A stretch of 59,536 bases of DNA from Bacteroides rodentium JCM 16496 (lineage in GTDB: Bacteria > Bacteroidota > Bacteroidia > Bacteroidales > Bacteroidaceae), in NCBI RefSeq assembly GCF_000614125.1, contig NZ_BAKJ01000029.1, positions 1-59,536 on the forward strand, in the 5' to 3' direction. A program made the translations under genes and the position numbers. Below are positions 1 through 8,914 of the stretch, in pieces. The notes under the pieces were generated by a model. That model was not told the DNA's origin and ran no database searches. It saw nothing but the letters and a program-made list of their open reading frames with translations. Numbering within the stretch: position 1 is the first letter of the stretch; the number at the start of each line of letters is the position of its first letter.

Positions 1-4
1 GACT

Positions 5-1086
5 TTAGGATTTTTTCTTCTCGTAGATATCTATATTGTGCTGCTGGAGCAGCTTTCGAGAGCTTTTGACGAAGATATCCAGGTGTTTACGAGCTTCCGG
101 CGTTAAATGTTCCGCAGGAAAACCGGCGGGATAAAGAATATAATTTTTTTCTTTAGTAAGTTTCGGCCGGCCGGTCCAGATCAAATCATATCCACAATAG
201 GAAACACGGCAGTGTGGAAAAGGCAGAGGATGTTTCTCCAGCTGCAAAATGAAGATGAGGCCGCCGTCAGTGTTGGCCTTGCTCATATTGGAAATGAAGT
301 TTCCCAAGGAGTAGACTATGATGTGCTGTCCGGTACCGTTGGTACGTAGTTCCATCGGTTGAATGACGTGAGGGTGCGAACCGATAATATGTGTTACGCC
401 TTGTTGGAGCAACCAGTTGGCCAGCTCGCGTTGCTCACGGTTGGGAAGGGACTGATATTCCTCTCCCCAATGCATGCAGGCAATAATGGCATCCGGTTGG
501 CGTGCTTGGCACTTTGGATATCTTGCAGGATGATGTCCTTGTCGATATAGTTCACGATATTGGGAGTGACAGCCTTGATGCCATTGGTGCCGTAAGTATA
601 GTTGAGCAGGGCAATGCGAAAGCCGTTTCTGTTGATGAACAGAGGATAGCGTTGCCTGCGCTCCGACAGATTCTTGTAGGTGCCTGCGTGACGGATACCG
701 GAGGAGTCAAGCAATTGTATGGTACGCTCCATTCCCTTTTTTCCACGGTCCAGACAATGGTTGTTGGCTGTCAGTAAAATATCGAATCCGGCGTCCTTTA
801 TGGCCTGAAGATATTCATCGGGGGCACTGAACATCGGATAGCCCCGATAGGGCTTGCCTCCCAATGTGACTTCCAGGTTTCCTATGGCGAGGTCTGCCTG
901 GGATATTTGCTCTTTTATGAGGGAGAAGCAGGAGGAGTAGTCATATTTTCCTTCAGATACATGTGCTGCGTCTATTTGTGCCTGGTGCTGCATCAGGTCA
1001 CCGACAAATAATAGCGTAATCCTTTCCTGGGAGGAAAGGGTTACGCTATACAGCAGGACAGCCATGAAGACGGCGAGCGTTTTCAT
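5..1086 (-). CDS. CapA-like PGA_cap-domain protein (frameshifted)
   Basis: Secreted or periplasmic metallophosphatase-like protein of the CapA / poly-gamma-glutamate synthesis family. A signal peptide is followed by family motifs: VGDLMQH near the N-terminus, GNLEVTLGG, TANNHCLDRG, MHWGEEY, IGSHPHVIQP and SLGNFIS. The first part (start 1086) runs out of frame near position 495. The rest (475 down to 5) continues in another frame with the expected sequence. Restoring one C (AACCGG to AACCCGG on the coding strand) rejoins them, so this is probably a sequencing error. It starts 7 nt after folD ends and is likely last in the ffh-folD operon. No capsule or gamma-glutamate synthase genes lie nearby, so a polymer-synthesis role is not supported. 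The exact substrate is unknown. Confidence 0.85.
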
Positions 1087-1093
1087 TACCTTG

Positions 1094-1974
1094 TTATTGG
1101 TAGATTGCTTTCTTGCCGGCGAGCAATGTATTTTTCATAAGGGAAACGATGGTCATCGGACCTACGCCTCCCGGTACGGGGGTAATGAATGAACATTTAG
1201 AAGCTACTTCATCGAATTTCACATCACCGGTCAACTTGAATCCGGATTTCTTGGAGGCATCGGGCACACGGGTAGTGCCTACATCAATAACGACAGCACC
1301 TTCCTTGACCATTTCAGCCTTAACAAAGTTCGGTTGTCCCAATGCAGCAATGATGATGTCCGCTTCCTGGCATTCCTTTACCAGGTCTTTGCTGCGGCTG
1401 TGGCATACGGTTACTGTGGCATCACCGGGATAGGCTTTCTGCATCATCAAGCAGCCATGGGTTTGCCGACAATGTTACTGCGTCCCAATACCACGCATTT
1501 CTTGCCTGAAGTTTCTATCTGATAGCGCTTCAGCAGTTCAAGGATACCGTTGGGGGTAGCGGATACATAGCAGGGAAGACCAATGGACATCCGTCCCACA
1601 TTGATGGGATGGAAACCGTCCACATCCTTACGGTAGTCGATGGTTTCAATCACCTTTTGCTCGGAGATATGTTTGGGCAAGGGAAGTTGTACAATGAAAC
1701 CGTCCACATCTGCATCCTCATTCAATTCGCGTACTTTGGCAAGTAGCTCCTCTTCAGTAACGTCTGCCTCGTAACGGATAAGGGAGGACTTGAATCCGCA
1801 AACTTCGCATGCTTTTACTTTGGCGGCAACGTAGGTTTCGCTACCTCCATCGTGTCCTACAAGAATGGCGGCCAGATGCGGGCGTTTACCCCCACGAGCC
1901 ACTATCTCGGCTACTTCTGCTGCAATCTCTTGCTTTACTTGCTCTGAAATTGCTTTTCCATCAATCAGTGTCAT
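1094..1974 (-). CDS. folD: FolD bifunctional methylenetetrahydrofolate dehydrogenase/cyclohydrolase (frameshifted)
   Basis: Cytosolic one-carbon enzyme that interconverts 5,10-methylene-THF and 10-formyl-THF. The N-terminal half shows the substrate-site region ([12 protein letters not shown]), the QLPLPKH motif and the [11 protein letters not shown] motif. The NAD(P)-binding half has [12 protein letters not shown] and, after the break, [12 protein letters not shown]. The reading frame breaks near 1450, between GKPMA and LMMQKAYPG. One missing base accounts for it, and the total length (about 293 aa) is normal for FolD. The gene lies 11 nt downstream of ffh and 7 nt upstream of the capA-like gene. 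Because FolD is nearly universal, the break is more likely an assembly error than a real mutation. Confidence 0.95.
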
Positions 1975-1985
1975 AGGCTATTATC

Positions 1986-3308
1986 TTATCTTTTTAATTT
2001 CGGCATCATCTTGCCCATCTTGCTGCCAGTGACCATCTTCATCATCTTGCGGGTCTGGTCAAACTGTTTCAGCAGGCGGTTCACTTCCTGAATATTCGTA
2101 CCGCTACCTTTGGCAATGCGCTGGCGGCGTGAACCGTTCAGAATGGCCGGATTGCTGCGTTCTTCCGGAGTCATGGAGTAAATGATGGCTTCAATGCTCT
2201 TGAAGGCATTGTCGTCAATGTCTATATCCTTGATGGCTTTGCCTACGCCCGGTATCATGGAGGCAAGTTCCTTCAAGTTACCCATTTTCTTGATTTGCTG
2301 AATCTGGCTCAGGAAGTCGTTGAAGTCGAACTGGTTCTTGGCAATCTTCTTTTGCAGGCGTTTGGCTTCTTCCTCGTCATATTGTTCCTGCGCACGTTCC
2401 ACCAAAGATACGATGTCGCCCATACCGAGGATACGGTCGGCCATACGTGAGGGATGGAATTGGTCGATGGCATCCAGCTTTTCACCGGTACCTACAAACT
2501 TGATGGGCTTGTTTACCACCGAACGGATAGAAAGGGCGGCACCACCGCGGGTGTCACCATCCAGCTTGGTCAATACTACACCATTGAAGTCGAGCCGTTC
2601 GTTGAATTCCTTAGCGGTGTTTACTGCATCCTGACCGGTCATTGAATCCACTACGAACAGAATCTCGTCCGGATTGATAGCCTTCTTGATGGCGGCAATC
2701 TCGTTCATCATCTCCTCATCCACTGCCAGACGACCGGCTGTATCGACAATTACAAGGTCGTAACCTTTGGCTTTGGCTTCTTGGATGGCATTTTGGGCAA
2801 TGGCTACCGGATTCTTGCTGTCCGGTTCAGAGTACATCGGTACGTCAATCTGTTCGGCCAGTACACGCAACTGCTCGATAGCGGCAGGACGGTACACGTC
2901 ACAAGCCACCAATAACGGCTTTTTGTTCTTCTTGCTCTTCAGCATGCGGGCCAGCTTTCCGGAGAAAGTTGTTTTACCGGAGCCTTGCAAACCGGACATT
3001 AGGATAATGGCAGGCTTGGAGTCGAGTTTTATTTCAGAAGTCTCGCCGCCCATGAGCTGGGTCAGTTCATCGTGCACGATTTTTACCATCAGCTGGCTGG
3101 GCTTAACGGCTGTCAGCACGTTTTGTCCCAAGGCTTTTTCCTTAACGGTATCGGTGAAGTTTTTGGCTACCTTATAGTTCACGTCGGCATCCAAAAGTGC
3201 CTTACGTACGTCTTTCAGGGTTTCCGCAACATTGATTTCGGTGATTTTGCCCTCACCTTTCAAAATTTTAAACGACCTTTCAAGTCTCTCGCTTAAATTA
3301 TCGAACAT
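1986..3308 (-). CDS. ffh: Signal recognition particle protein Ffh
   Basis: SRP54-type GTPase that binds 4.5S RNA and signal sequences and docks with FtsY for co-translational targeting to the inner membrane. It is 440 aa and intact. The N domain is followed by the G domain with G1 GLQGSGKTTFSGKL (about residue 107), DVYRPAA, G3 DTAGRLA and G4 TKLDGDTRGG. The methionine-rich M domain has SMTPEERSNP, NGSRRQRIAKGSG and a Met-Gly-Lys-rich tail. It is first in an apparent ffh-folD-capA-like operon, with a candidate promoter just upstream (minus strand -7 box at 3356-3363). Confidence 0.98.
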   Translation of the reverse strand: MFDNLSERLERSFKILKGEGKITEINVAETLKDVRKALLDADVNYKVAKNFTDTVKEKALGQNVLTAVKPSQLMVKIVHDELTQLMGGETSEIKLDSKPAIILMSGLQGSGKTTFSGKLARMLKSKKNKKPLLVACDVYRPAAIEQLRVLAEQIDVPMYSEPDSKNPVAIAQNAIQEAKAKGYDLVIVDTAGRLAVDEEMMNEIAAIKKAINPDEILFVVDSMTGQDAVNTAKEFNERLDFNGVVLTKLDGDTRGGAALSIRSVVNKPIKFVGTGEKLDAIDQFHPSRMADRILGMGDIVSLVERAQEQYDEEEAKRLQKKIAKNQFDFNDFLSQIQQIKKMGNLKELASMIPGVGKAIKDIDIDDNAFKSIEAIIYSMTPEERSNPAILNGSRRQRIAKGSGTNIQEVNRLLKQFDQTRKMMKMVTGSKMGKMMPKLKR

Positions 3309-3355
3309 AGTATCTAATTACAATTACTAAATTACAAATTACTCTTATTGAGGCG

Positions 3356-3363
3356 CAAAAGTA
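3356..3363 (-). promoter_or_regulatory. Candidate -7 box for ffh
   Basis: On the minus strand this reads TACTTTTG, matching the Bacteroides -7 consensus TAnnTTTG, 48 nt upstream of the ffh start. No clear -33 TTTG is visible at the expected spacing. Confidence 0.5.
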
Positions 3364-3402
3364 CAAAAAATCCCTTTAACTGCCTTCTTTTGGAGCAGAA
3401 TA

Positions 3403-5365
3403 TTATTGAAGACTTGCAGCGGGATAAGTGAAAAGAACGGTAGGGGCGGTTGTATCATCCGTTATAATCTGATAAGTGCCTCCAAAATGTTTCAGCAGCA
3501 ATCGGTTGATGTCGTGGCGTATGGAGGTTTCCTGGCTCGTGTGTTTCTTGTCGGCCAATGGGCTGTTTGCTACCTTGAAATATAGTATATCCCCTTTTTT
3601 GTCGAGGCTGAAATGAATTTCTTGTTTTTCTTGGGAAGCTGTGGAACTGCCGGCCAGGGTGCTGATAATCATTTGCATTATCCGGTTACAGTCGGTGTGT
3701 AGGATGCATTGTTCCACATTGTTCTGAAAATGGACTTTTATATTCGGATGCTGCATACGGACAGCGCCTATGGCATCATTGCAAAGTTGTACGATATCAG
3801 CATCCATCAGTTGGAATTTCATCATATCCGCTTCCAGACGCGATAGGTCCAATACATTATTGACCAATAACATCAGTTTTTCAGTGTTTTGCTGAATGAT
3901 ATTGGAGTATTCCTGACGTGTTGCTTCCTCTATCTCTACAGGGGAGGCCATAAGTTGTGAAAAGCCGACTACACTGTTGAGGGGTACCCGGATGGCATGG
4001 CTCATGTTCGATAGGAAACGGCCTTTCATCTCGTTGGCTTCTTCCGTTTGGAGAGTCGCCTCTTTGGTCTCTTTTTTCCGATAGGCGCAACTCTTTTCTC
4101 AAACGGCTGATATGCAGTATGTAAAAAATGCATAAAATCAGTATAACACTTACCACAGCCAGGATGATGGTTTGTATATAGCTTCTTAGTTGCCCTTGTT
4201 CCAGTAAAAGCTGGTTCAGGTGGTAGCTGTCTTTTATTTCTTCCAGTTGTCGGTTTGAGACGGCAATATATATGGAATCCTGTATCTGGTTTACCCTTTT
4301 ATAGAGTGGCAGGGCTTCGGAGTACCGTTCCATACTTTTCAGTATGTCGGCTTTGTATCTCAATTCTTTGGCATAGTCCGCTTCGCTGAACTCATATTTT
4401 CTTACAAGATGTAGGGTGCTGTCTACCGTCGCAAGAGCTGTATCATACTCTTTTGTATAAAGGCAATAATCTATGGTCAGATTCTGGTAGCTGACCAGAT
4501 AGGGAAGAAAGGTATCCGTGGTGACGTATGTCTGCCCTTTTTCATAATGAACTTTGGCTTGTTCCGGCTCATTGGTTTCTAAGTACAAATAGGTGTAATA
4601 TATTTCCAGATACAGATATTGGTCGAAGAAGCTTTCAAGCATTTCCGGATTTTTGCTTATCATTTCTTCCAGCACAGTTCTTATATTGTCGAGATATGTT
4701 TTCATGTCTGCATAGTTTTTCCGGAACTTGCAGAAGTTGACGAGTTGAAACAGTATGTTTATCTGTGAGCCGGAATATGTGATTTGTGGTAGCAATGCGT
4801 ATGCTTTCTTCAGGATTTTTTCTTCTTCTTTCCAGCGGTTCGTCTGATGGTAAACGGTGGCTAAACACTGGTATGCAGCAGATTCGCCATTGACACTTTG
4901 GGTCTTCCGGGCTTTCTCTAGCATGAGGGTAGCTTCGTTGAAGGCATATTCATACTGGTGATTGTATATGTAGATATTGATGAGTAGCCTTTGTGAGTTG
5001 AAATAAATTTTCCAGTACTTGATGTCCTGGGCAATGGGTTTTATTAAGTTGACCCATTTGGCAACACTGTCTTGTTCTCCTTCATTGTTGTAGTAATGAA
5101 GGACATGGAAGTAGGCTGCATTGCAGATATAATAGTCGTCTTTCTGTTGTTGGGCCTCTTTGAAGAACCGGTCGGCAAACTCAAGCGAGCGTGAAGAATT
5201 TTGTGAGGCAAGTGCCAGCTTTTGCAGAAGTTCCAGCCGGGTAGTATCGTGAGGCAGTGTTTCCAGTTGTGTCAGCAAGCTGTCTACAACGGATTTTGGA
5301 GTATTGTCTGCCAGTCCGGCCAAGGTTTGCAGGCAAAAAAGTAGGATGCATATCATTTTTTTCAT
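3403..5365 (-). CDS. TPR sensor histidine kinase with degenerate catalytic domain (frameshifted)
   Basis: Signal peptide, then a periplasmic TPR-like helical region (about residues 25-385), one membrane segment (about 395-415) and a cytoplasmic kinase-like region. The frame breaks at the A run at 4072-4077. Removing one A joins LRLSEKRD to the part that continues with MKGRFLSNMSH. The H box is SHAIRVPLN (His about residue 456) instead of SHEIRTPLN, so the acidic residue after His is Ala. The ATPase part has no recognisable N box (STLAGSSTAS) and no DTGxGI or GxGLGL, although its end (LLLKHFGGTYQI) is recognisable. It probably does not bind ATP normally. The start codon overlaps the stop of the intact upstream kinase (ATGA), so the two are probably co-translated. 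Confidence 0.8.
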
Positions 5366-7212
5366 AATCTGTCCTCCTTTTCTTTGTGCGGAACGGGGCG
5401 GATGGGGTGGGTGAATATGAAGCGGGAGCCGTTTCTATATTCACTGTCAATCCATATTTTACCTCCGAAATGTTCTACAATCAATTGGCAGATGGAGAGC
5501 CCGAGCCCGCTACCCTGGACATTCTCGTCGAGTTTCTCGAACCGGTTGAAGATGGTGGCCTGCTTTTCGGGAGCAATGCCGCATCCGGTGTCGGTCACGG
5601 CAAACAGAGCGGTATCCTGCTGCATCTCCAGTGAGAGGGTAATGCTTCCTTCAGGAGTGAATTTGGTAGCGTTGATAAGCAGGTTGATGAGGAGCTGCTG
5701 CAGGCGTGCTTCGTCTGTATGGAGCTCCAATTTATCCAGGGTGGTCCGGAAGGTGACGGTGGCGGCCGTCTGTTTAATTTTCTCTACAGTATCAATGACA
5801 TTCCGGCAAAGGGAAACGGCCTCATGGTTTCCCATGTGGAATTGCATTTTCCCCCTTTCCAGGCTGGATAAATCTACAACATCGTCAATCAGTTTTAAAA
5901 GCAAGTCTGAGTTCTGTTGGATAATATCGTTGCATTGCTGGCGGATACTGTTGTCTATATTGCTATCGGTTAAGATGGATGAAAAACCGGACAGCGCATT
6001 CAGTGGTGTCCGTATTTCGTGACTCATATTGGACAGAAACACACTCTTGGTACGGATGGATTTTTCCGCATTTGCCCTTGCCTCGTTCAGCTTCTGTTTT
6101 GAAGTGGCGAGCCGTCTGTTTTCCCGTCTTATATGTATGACGAATACGATGAATACCGTCAAGATGAGGATTCCCCCTGCAATGAGGTAAAGCAATATTC
6201 GGTTCCATTGTTTCTGGTTGTCTACTTCAAGCCGGTCTACTTGGTATATAGTCCGCAACAGATTGATTTGGGAAGTGTAATTGTGCGCATTGATGGAATC
6301 GCGGGCAGTATTGATTGTTTGGTATACTTCGCATGCCTCCCTCTTTCGTCCCAGTTCCGTATATATATTGGCAGTCGCTTTTTTTATCTGCAGATAATTA
6401 TTGTATAGGTTCAGGCTGTTGATGTTGCTTGTCAGCTCTGTATATAGCCGGATGGCCCGTTCATAGTCCTGCGTCTCTTTGGCATACTCTGCCTGGATAT
6501 ATTTCAGGATGAAGGCATGAAAAACGGATGGATTGTTGCTATTGGCTTGTTCTGCGTCGGCAAGGTACTTGCCGGTTTTTTCAGAATTGCCGGTCCGCAG
6601 GTTGTAATACGCTCGATAGGCATACAGAAGGAATGGGTTCAGTTTGCCCTCTTCATAGATGCGGCTCATCTTTTCCAGATATTCCATCGCTTCGTCCGTT
6701 CTTCCATGTTGGATGAGTGTGGGGACTAGCTGGATGAATACTCTTTCCTGCAGGAGTTCGGAACCGGGTGTCCGGTCCAGTATGTGGAAAGCCTTTTCAT
6801 ACTCTTCTATAGCTTCGGGGCCCATGCCGGCATTGAGGTAAGTGTCTCCCAGCGCAAAGAAGGACAAGGCAATTCCGGTTTCGTAGTTCATTTTCCGGGC
6901 TTGCGCCATCATGGCGTTGGATCTTTTCAGAGCTTCGGTAATCTGTCCCTGGAAGGAATAGGCATATACTGCCATCTGCTTCATCAGGAACATATGTCTG
7001 TAATCTTGCTTTTCCCGGAAGGCGGATACCATTGTGTCTTCCCATTGGATAATATCGTTGGCTCTCATTTCTTGCGAATAGCCCAGATTGTTGTCCATCA
7101 GGGTTTCCACAAGGTGAAGCACACTGTCTTTTGCATTTTCCGAAGAAAAAGTCCGGGTGTACATTCCAAATAATAAAAACAATAACAGTATGTTTGCTTT
7201 GTTTTTTTTCAA
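5362..7212 (-). CDS. TPR-containing sensor histidine kinase
   Basis: Membrane sensor kinase, 616 aa. Signal peptide (cleavage near FSSENA), periplasmic TPR repeats (about residues 40-320), one transmembrane helix (about 335-358, LLYLIAGGILILTVFIVFVI) and a short coiled coil. HisKA follows with FLSNMSHEIRTPLNA (phospho-acceptor His398). HATPase_c follows with N box INLLINATKFTPEG, G1 VTDTGCGIAPEK and G2 GSGLGLSICQLIVEHFGG. There is no receiver or DNA-binding domain, so it is a classical kinase, and no response-regulator gene is adjacent. It overlaps the next, degenerate kinase by 4 nt. A minus-strand -7 box lies at 7253-7260. Confidence 0.92.
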   Translation of the reverse strand: MKKNKANILLLFLLFGMYTRTFSSENAKDSVLHLVETLMDNNLGYSQEMRANDIIQWEDTMVSAFREKQDYRHMFLMKQMAVYAYSFQGQITEALKRSNAMMAQARKMNYETGIALSFFALGDTYLNAGMGPEAIEEYEKAFHILDRTPGSELLQERVFIQLVPTLIQHGRTDEAMEYLEKMSRIYEEGKLNPFLLYAYRAYYNLRTGNSEKTGKYLADAEQANSNNPSVFHAFILKYIQAEYAKETQDYERAIRLYTELTSNINSLNLYNNYLQIKKATANIYTELGRKREACEVYQTINTARDSINAHNYTSQINLLRTIYQVDRLEVDNQKQWNRILLYLIAGGILILTVFIVFVIHIRRENRRLATSKQKLNEARANAEKSIRTKSVFLSNMSHEIRTPLNALSGFSSILTDSNIDNSIRQQCNDIIQQNSDLLLKLIDDVVDLSSLERGKMQFHMGNHEAVSLCRNVIDTVEKIKQTAATVTFRTTLDKLELHTDEARLQQLLINLLINATKFTPEGSITLSLEMQQDTALFAVTDTGCGIAPEKQATIFNRFEKLDENVQGSGLGLSICQLIVEHFGGKIWIDSEYRNGSRFIFTHPIRPVPHKEKEDRL

Positions 7213-7252
7213 CTTATTTTCTTTTTGGTGAAAGAAATCATTTAATATCCTG

Positions 7253-7260
7253 CAAAAATA
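7253..7260 (-). promoter_or_regulatory. Candidate -7 box for the kinase pair
   Basis: Minus strand TATTTTTG fits TAnnTTTG, 41 nt upstream of the intact kinase start. Confidence 0.5.
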
Positions 7261-7263
7261 ATT

Positions 7264-7302
7264 AAAAAAGAGCGGAATAAATGAATTATTCCGCTCTTTT
7301 TT
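7264..7302 (-). terminator. Intrinsic terminator after the sulfatase
   Basis: A perfect 17-bp inverted repeat (7264-7280 with 7286-7302) around a 5-nt loop, with A/T runs on both flanks. It sits directly downstream of the sulfatase stop and may also shield the kinase promoter. Confidence 0.85.
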
Positions 7303-7314
7303 AGCTCTTTGTGC

Positions 7315-8781
7315 TTATTTCCTATTGATGACGTCTCTGGCGCAGGGTCCCTCGTGGTTGGGATATCCTGGTGCGTGGCTGCGCCATCTCTTGTCGGCTT
7401 CAACTTTCAGGCTTCGGTAGTCGTCCTGTGTGCGGCGGATGTAGTTGTCCAGCAGTGCCCGATGCTCGGCCAGAATCTTTGAGTATTTGGGGTCATGGGC
7501 AAGGTTTCGTCTTTCTCCTTTATCCTTCAGCATATCATACAGTTCTTCCCCGTTGCCTTCCAGATAGTGTGTGTATTTGTATCTGGGACTGCGTATCATC
7601 CGTCCCGGGCTGACGGTCACTTCGTATTCACTGTGCCATTCGGAGGCTACATAGGGGTGCTGTCTCTTTTGCTGCTCGCCTTTCAGGAAAGGGGCAAGGC
7701 TGATGCCGGGCTTGGAGGAAGGCACCGGAATGCCTGCCAATTCACAGAGAGTGGGCAGCAGGTCGATAGTGGGTTGGGTCAGTAAATCTTCCACCGGCTT
7801 TTGACGGGGATGAATGCCGGGACCGGCTATGATGAAGGGCACATTTGTCATTTCTTCGTAAAAGCTGACTTGCTTGGTTACCATGCGGTGTGACCCCATT
7901 CCGTCTCCGTGGTCTGCCAGTACAATGACAATGGTATTTTTGCCGGCGGGAGTGGAGTAGAGGGCTTCCAGTACACTCTCTATCTGTCTGGCCACTATCC
8001 GCGTGTAATGCTGGAAGGCGGCGACGTAGTGCCGGTAATTGTCCTCGTTCCAGTGGGCGGCTTGCATCATCCTCCGGTGGCTGCAGCAGATGTACTGAAT
8101 GGGCAACGGAAGTTTTTCCCAGTTTTCCACTTCAAAGTTTTCGGGTAGTAGCGGGAGTGGGGTACTGATGGGGCTATCTATGTGCTCCCCTTTATTTTCG
8201 CCTACATATCCGCAGATATTGTGCGGGTTTTGGAAATCGGCTATGCAGATGAAAGGTTCTTGCGGCGGATTGCTGAGATAGGCCACGGCATCCTCGCAGG
8301 TTCCTACATCCAGAAAGCTGTCATTGTTGACGGGAAATTCGGGGTCGGTGAAGGGCTTGGCAACCGGTTCCTTGTGGCGGAATCCCCTTAGGGAACCCAT
8401 GTCATGGGTTTTGCCAAAGTGGACGGCCTCATAACCGTTGGCGGTGAAGAGGCTTCCCAGGGTCGGAATGCTGTCGGGTAGCGGAGGATTGATGTGCTCG
8501 GCCGAGTTGGAACGTACATTGGTTTGATGTGGCATCAGTCCGCTCCATAAGGCGGCGCGTGACGGTTGGCTGAGGGGGCATCCCACGTATGCGTTGGCAA
8601 ATGTTACACCTTGGGAGGCAATTCGGTCTATAGGCGGAGTGCAACTGGGGTCGGCACCGTATGCGCCTACTACCCGCTGGGTCAAATGGTCGCATTGGAT
8701 AATAAGAAAATTGGGCGATTGCTGTGCCATCACCGGAAAGCTGCACAATGCCATTCCCATAAAAGAGTGAATCGTTTTCAT
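7315..8781 (-). CDS. Serine-type sulfatase
   Basis: Secreted sulfatase of the alkaline-phosphatase fold that should hydrolyse sulfate esters, probably on host or dietary sulfated glycans. It is 488 aa with a signal peptide (VMAQQSPN). The formylglycine motif is S71-Q-P-S-R75, so Ser71 is the expected precursor and would need an anaerobic sulfatase-maturating enzyme, which is not in this window. Other family features are the metal-site Asp31, GLMPHQTNV, HFGKTHDMG (Lys/His) and LADHGDGMGSHRMVTKQ. There is no SusC/SusD pair or glycoside hydrolase nearby, so it is an orphan outside any visible polysaccharide locus. The substrate cannot be read from the sequence. Confidence 0.93.
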   Translation of the reverse strand: MKTIHSFMGMALCSFPVMAQQSPNFLIIQCDHLTQRVVGAYGADPSCTPPIDRIASQGVTFANAYVGCPLSQPSRAALWSGLMPHQTNVRSNSAEHINPPLPDSIPTLGSLFTANGYEAVHFGKTHDMGSLRGFRHKEPVAKPFTDPEFPVNNDSFLDVGTCEDAVAYLSNPPQEPFICIADFQNPHNICGYVGENKGEHIDSPISTPLPLLPENFEVENWEKLPLPIQYICCSHRRMMQAAHWNEDNYRHYVAAFQHYTRIVARQIESVLEALYSTPAGKNTIVIVLADHGDGMGSHRMVTKQVSFYEEMTNVPFIIAGPGIHPRQKPVEDLLTQPTIDLLPTLCELAGIPVPSSKPGISLAPFLKGEQQKRQHPYVASEWHSEYEVTVSPGRMIRSPRYKYTHYLEGNGEELYDMLKDKGERRNLAHDPKYSKILAEHRALLDNYIRRTQDDYRSLKVEADKRWRSHAPGYPNHEGPCARDVINRK

Positions 8782-8821
8782 CAGATTTGGATTTTATTTG
8801 TTCAAGGTTATTGTATGGTGG

Positions 8822-8829
8822 CAAATGTA
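8822..8829 (-). promoter_or_regulatory. Candidate -7 box for the sulfatase
   Basis: Minus strand TACATTTG (TAnnTTTG), 41 nt upstream of the sulfatase start. Confidence 0.45.
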
Positions 8830-8847
8830 TGAAAAAACGGATATAAA

Positions 8848-8889
8848 AAAAGCTTCCACCTACGTTTATGAACATAAATGGAAGCTTTT
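8848..8889 (-). terminator. Intrinsic terminator after rho
   Basis: Stem of 8848-8858 with 8879-8889 (GGAAGC core, 11 bp) enclosing a second small stem (TTTATG/CATAAA). It ends in a T run when read on the minus strand, 25 nt past the rho stop codon. Confidence 0.8.
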
Positions 8890-8914
8890 GTACAATATCT
8901 GTATGCAGTTGTTG

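Noticed and set aside
495..4072. Programmed ribosomal frameshifting in the capA-like gene, folD and the second kinase
   Set aside because: The breaks are at different unrelated sequences without a shared slippery site plus structure, and they occur in many unrelated genes across the window. Sequencing error explains all of them better.
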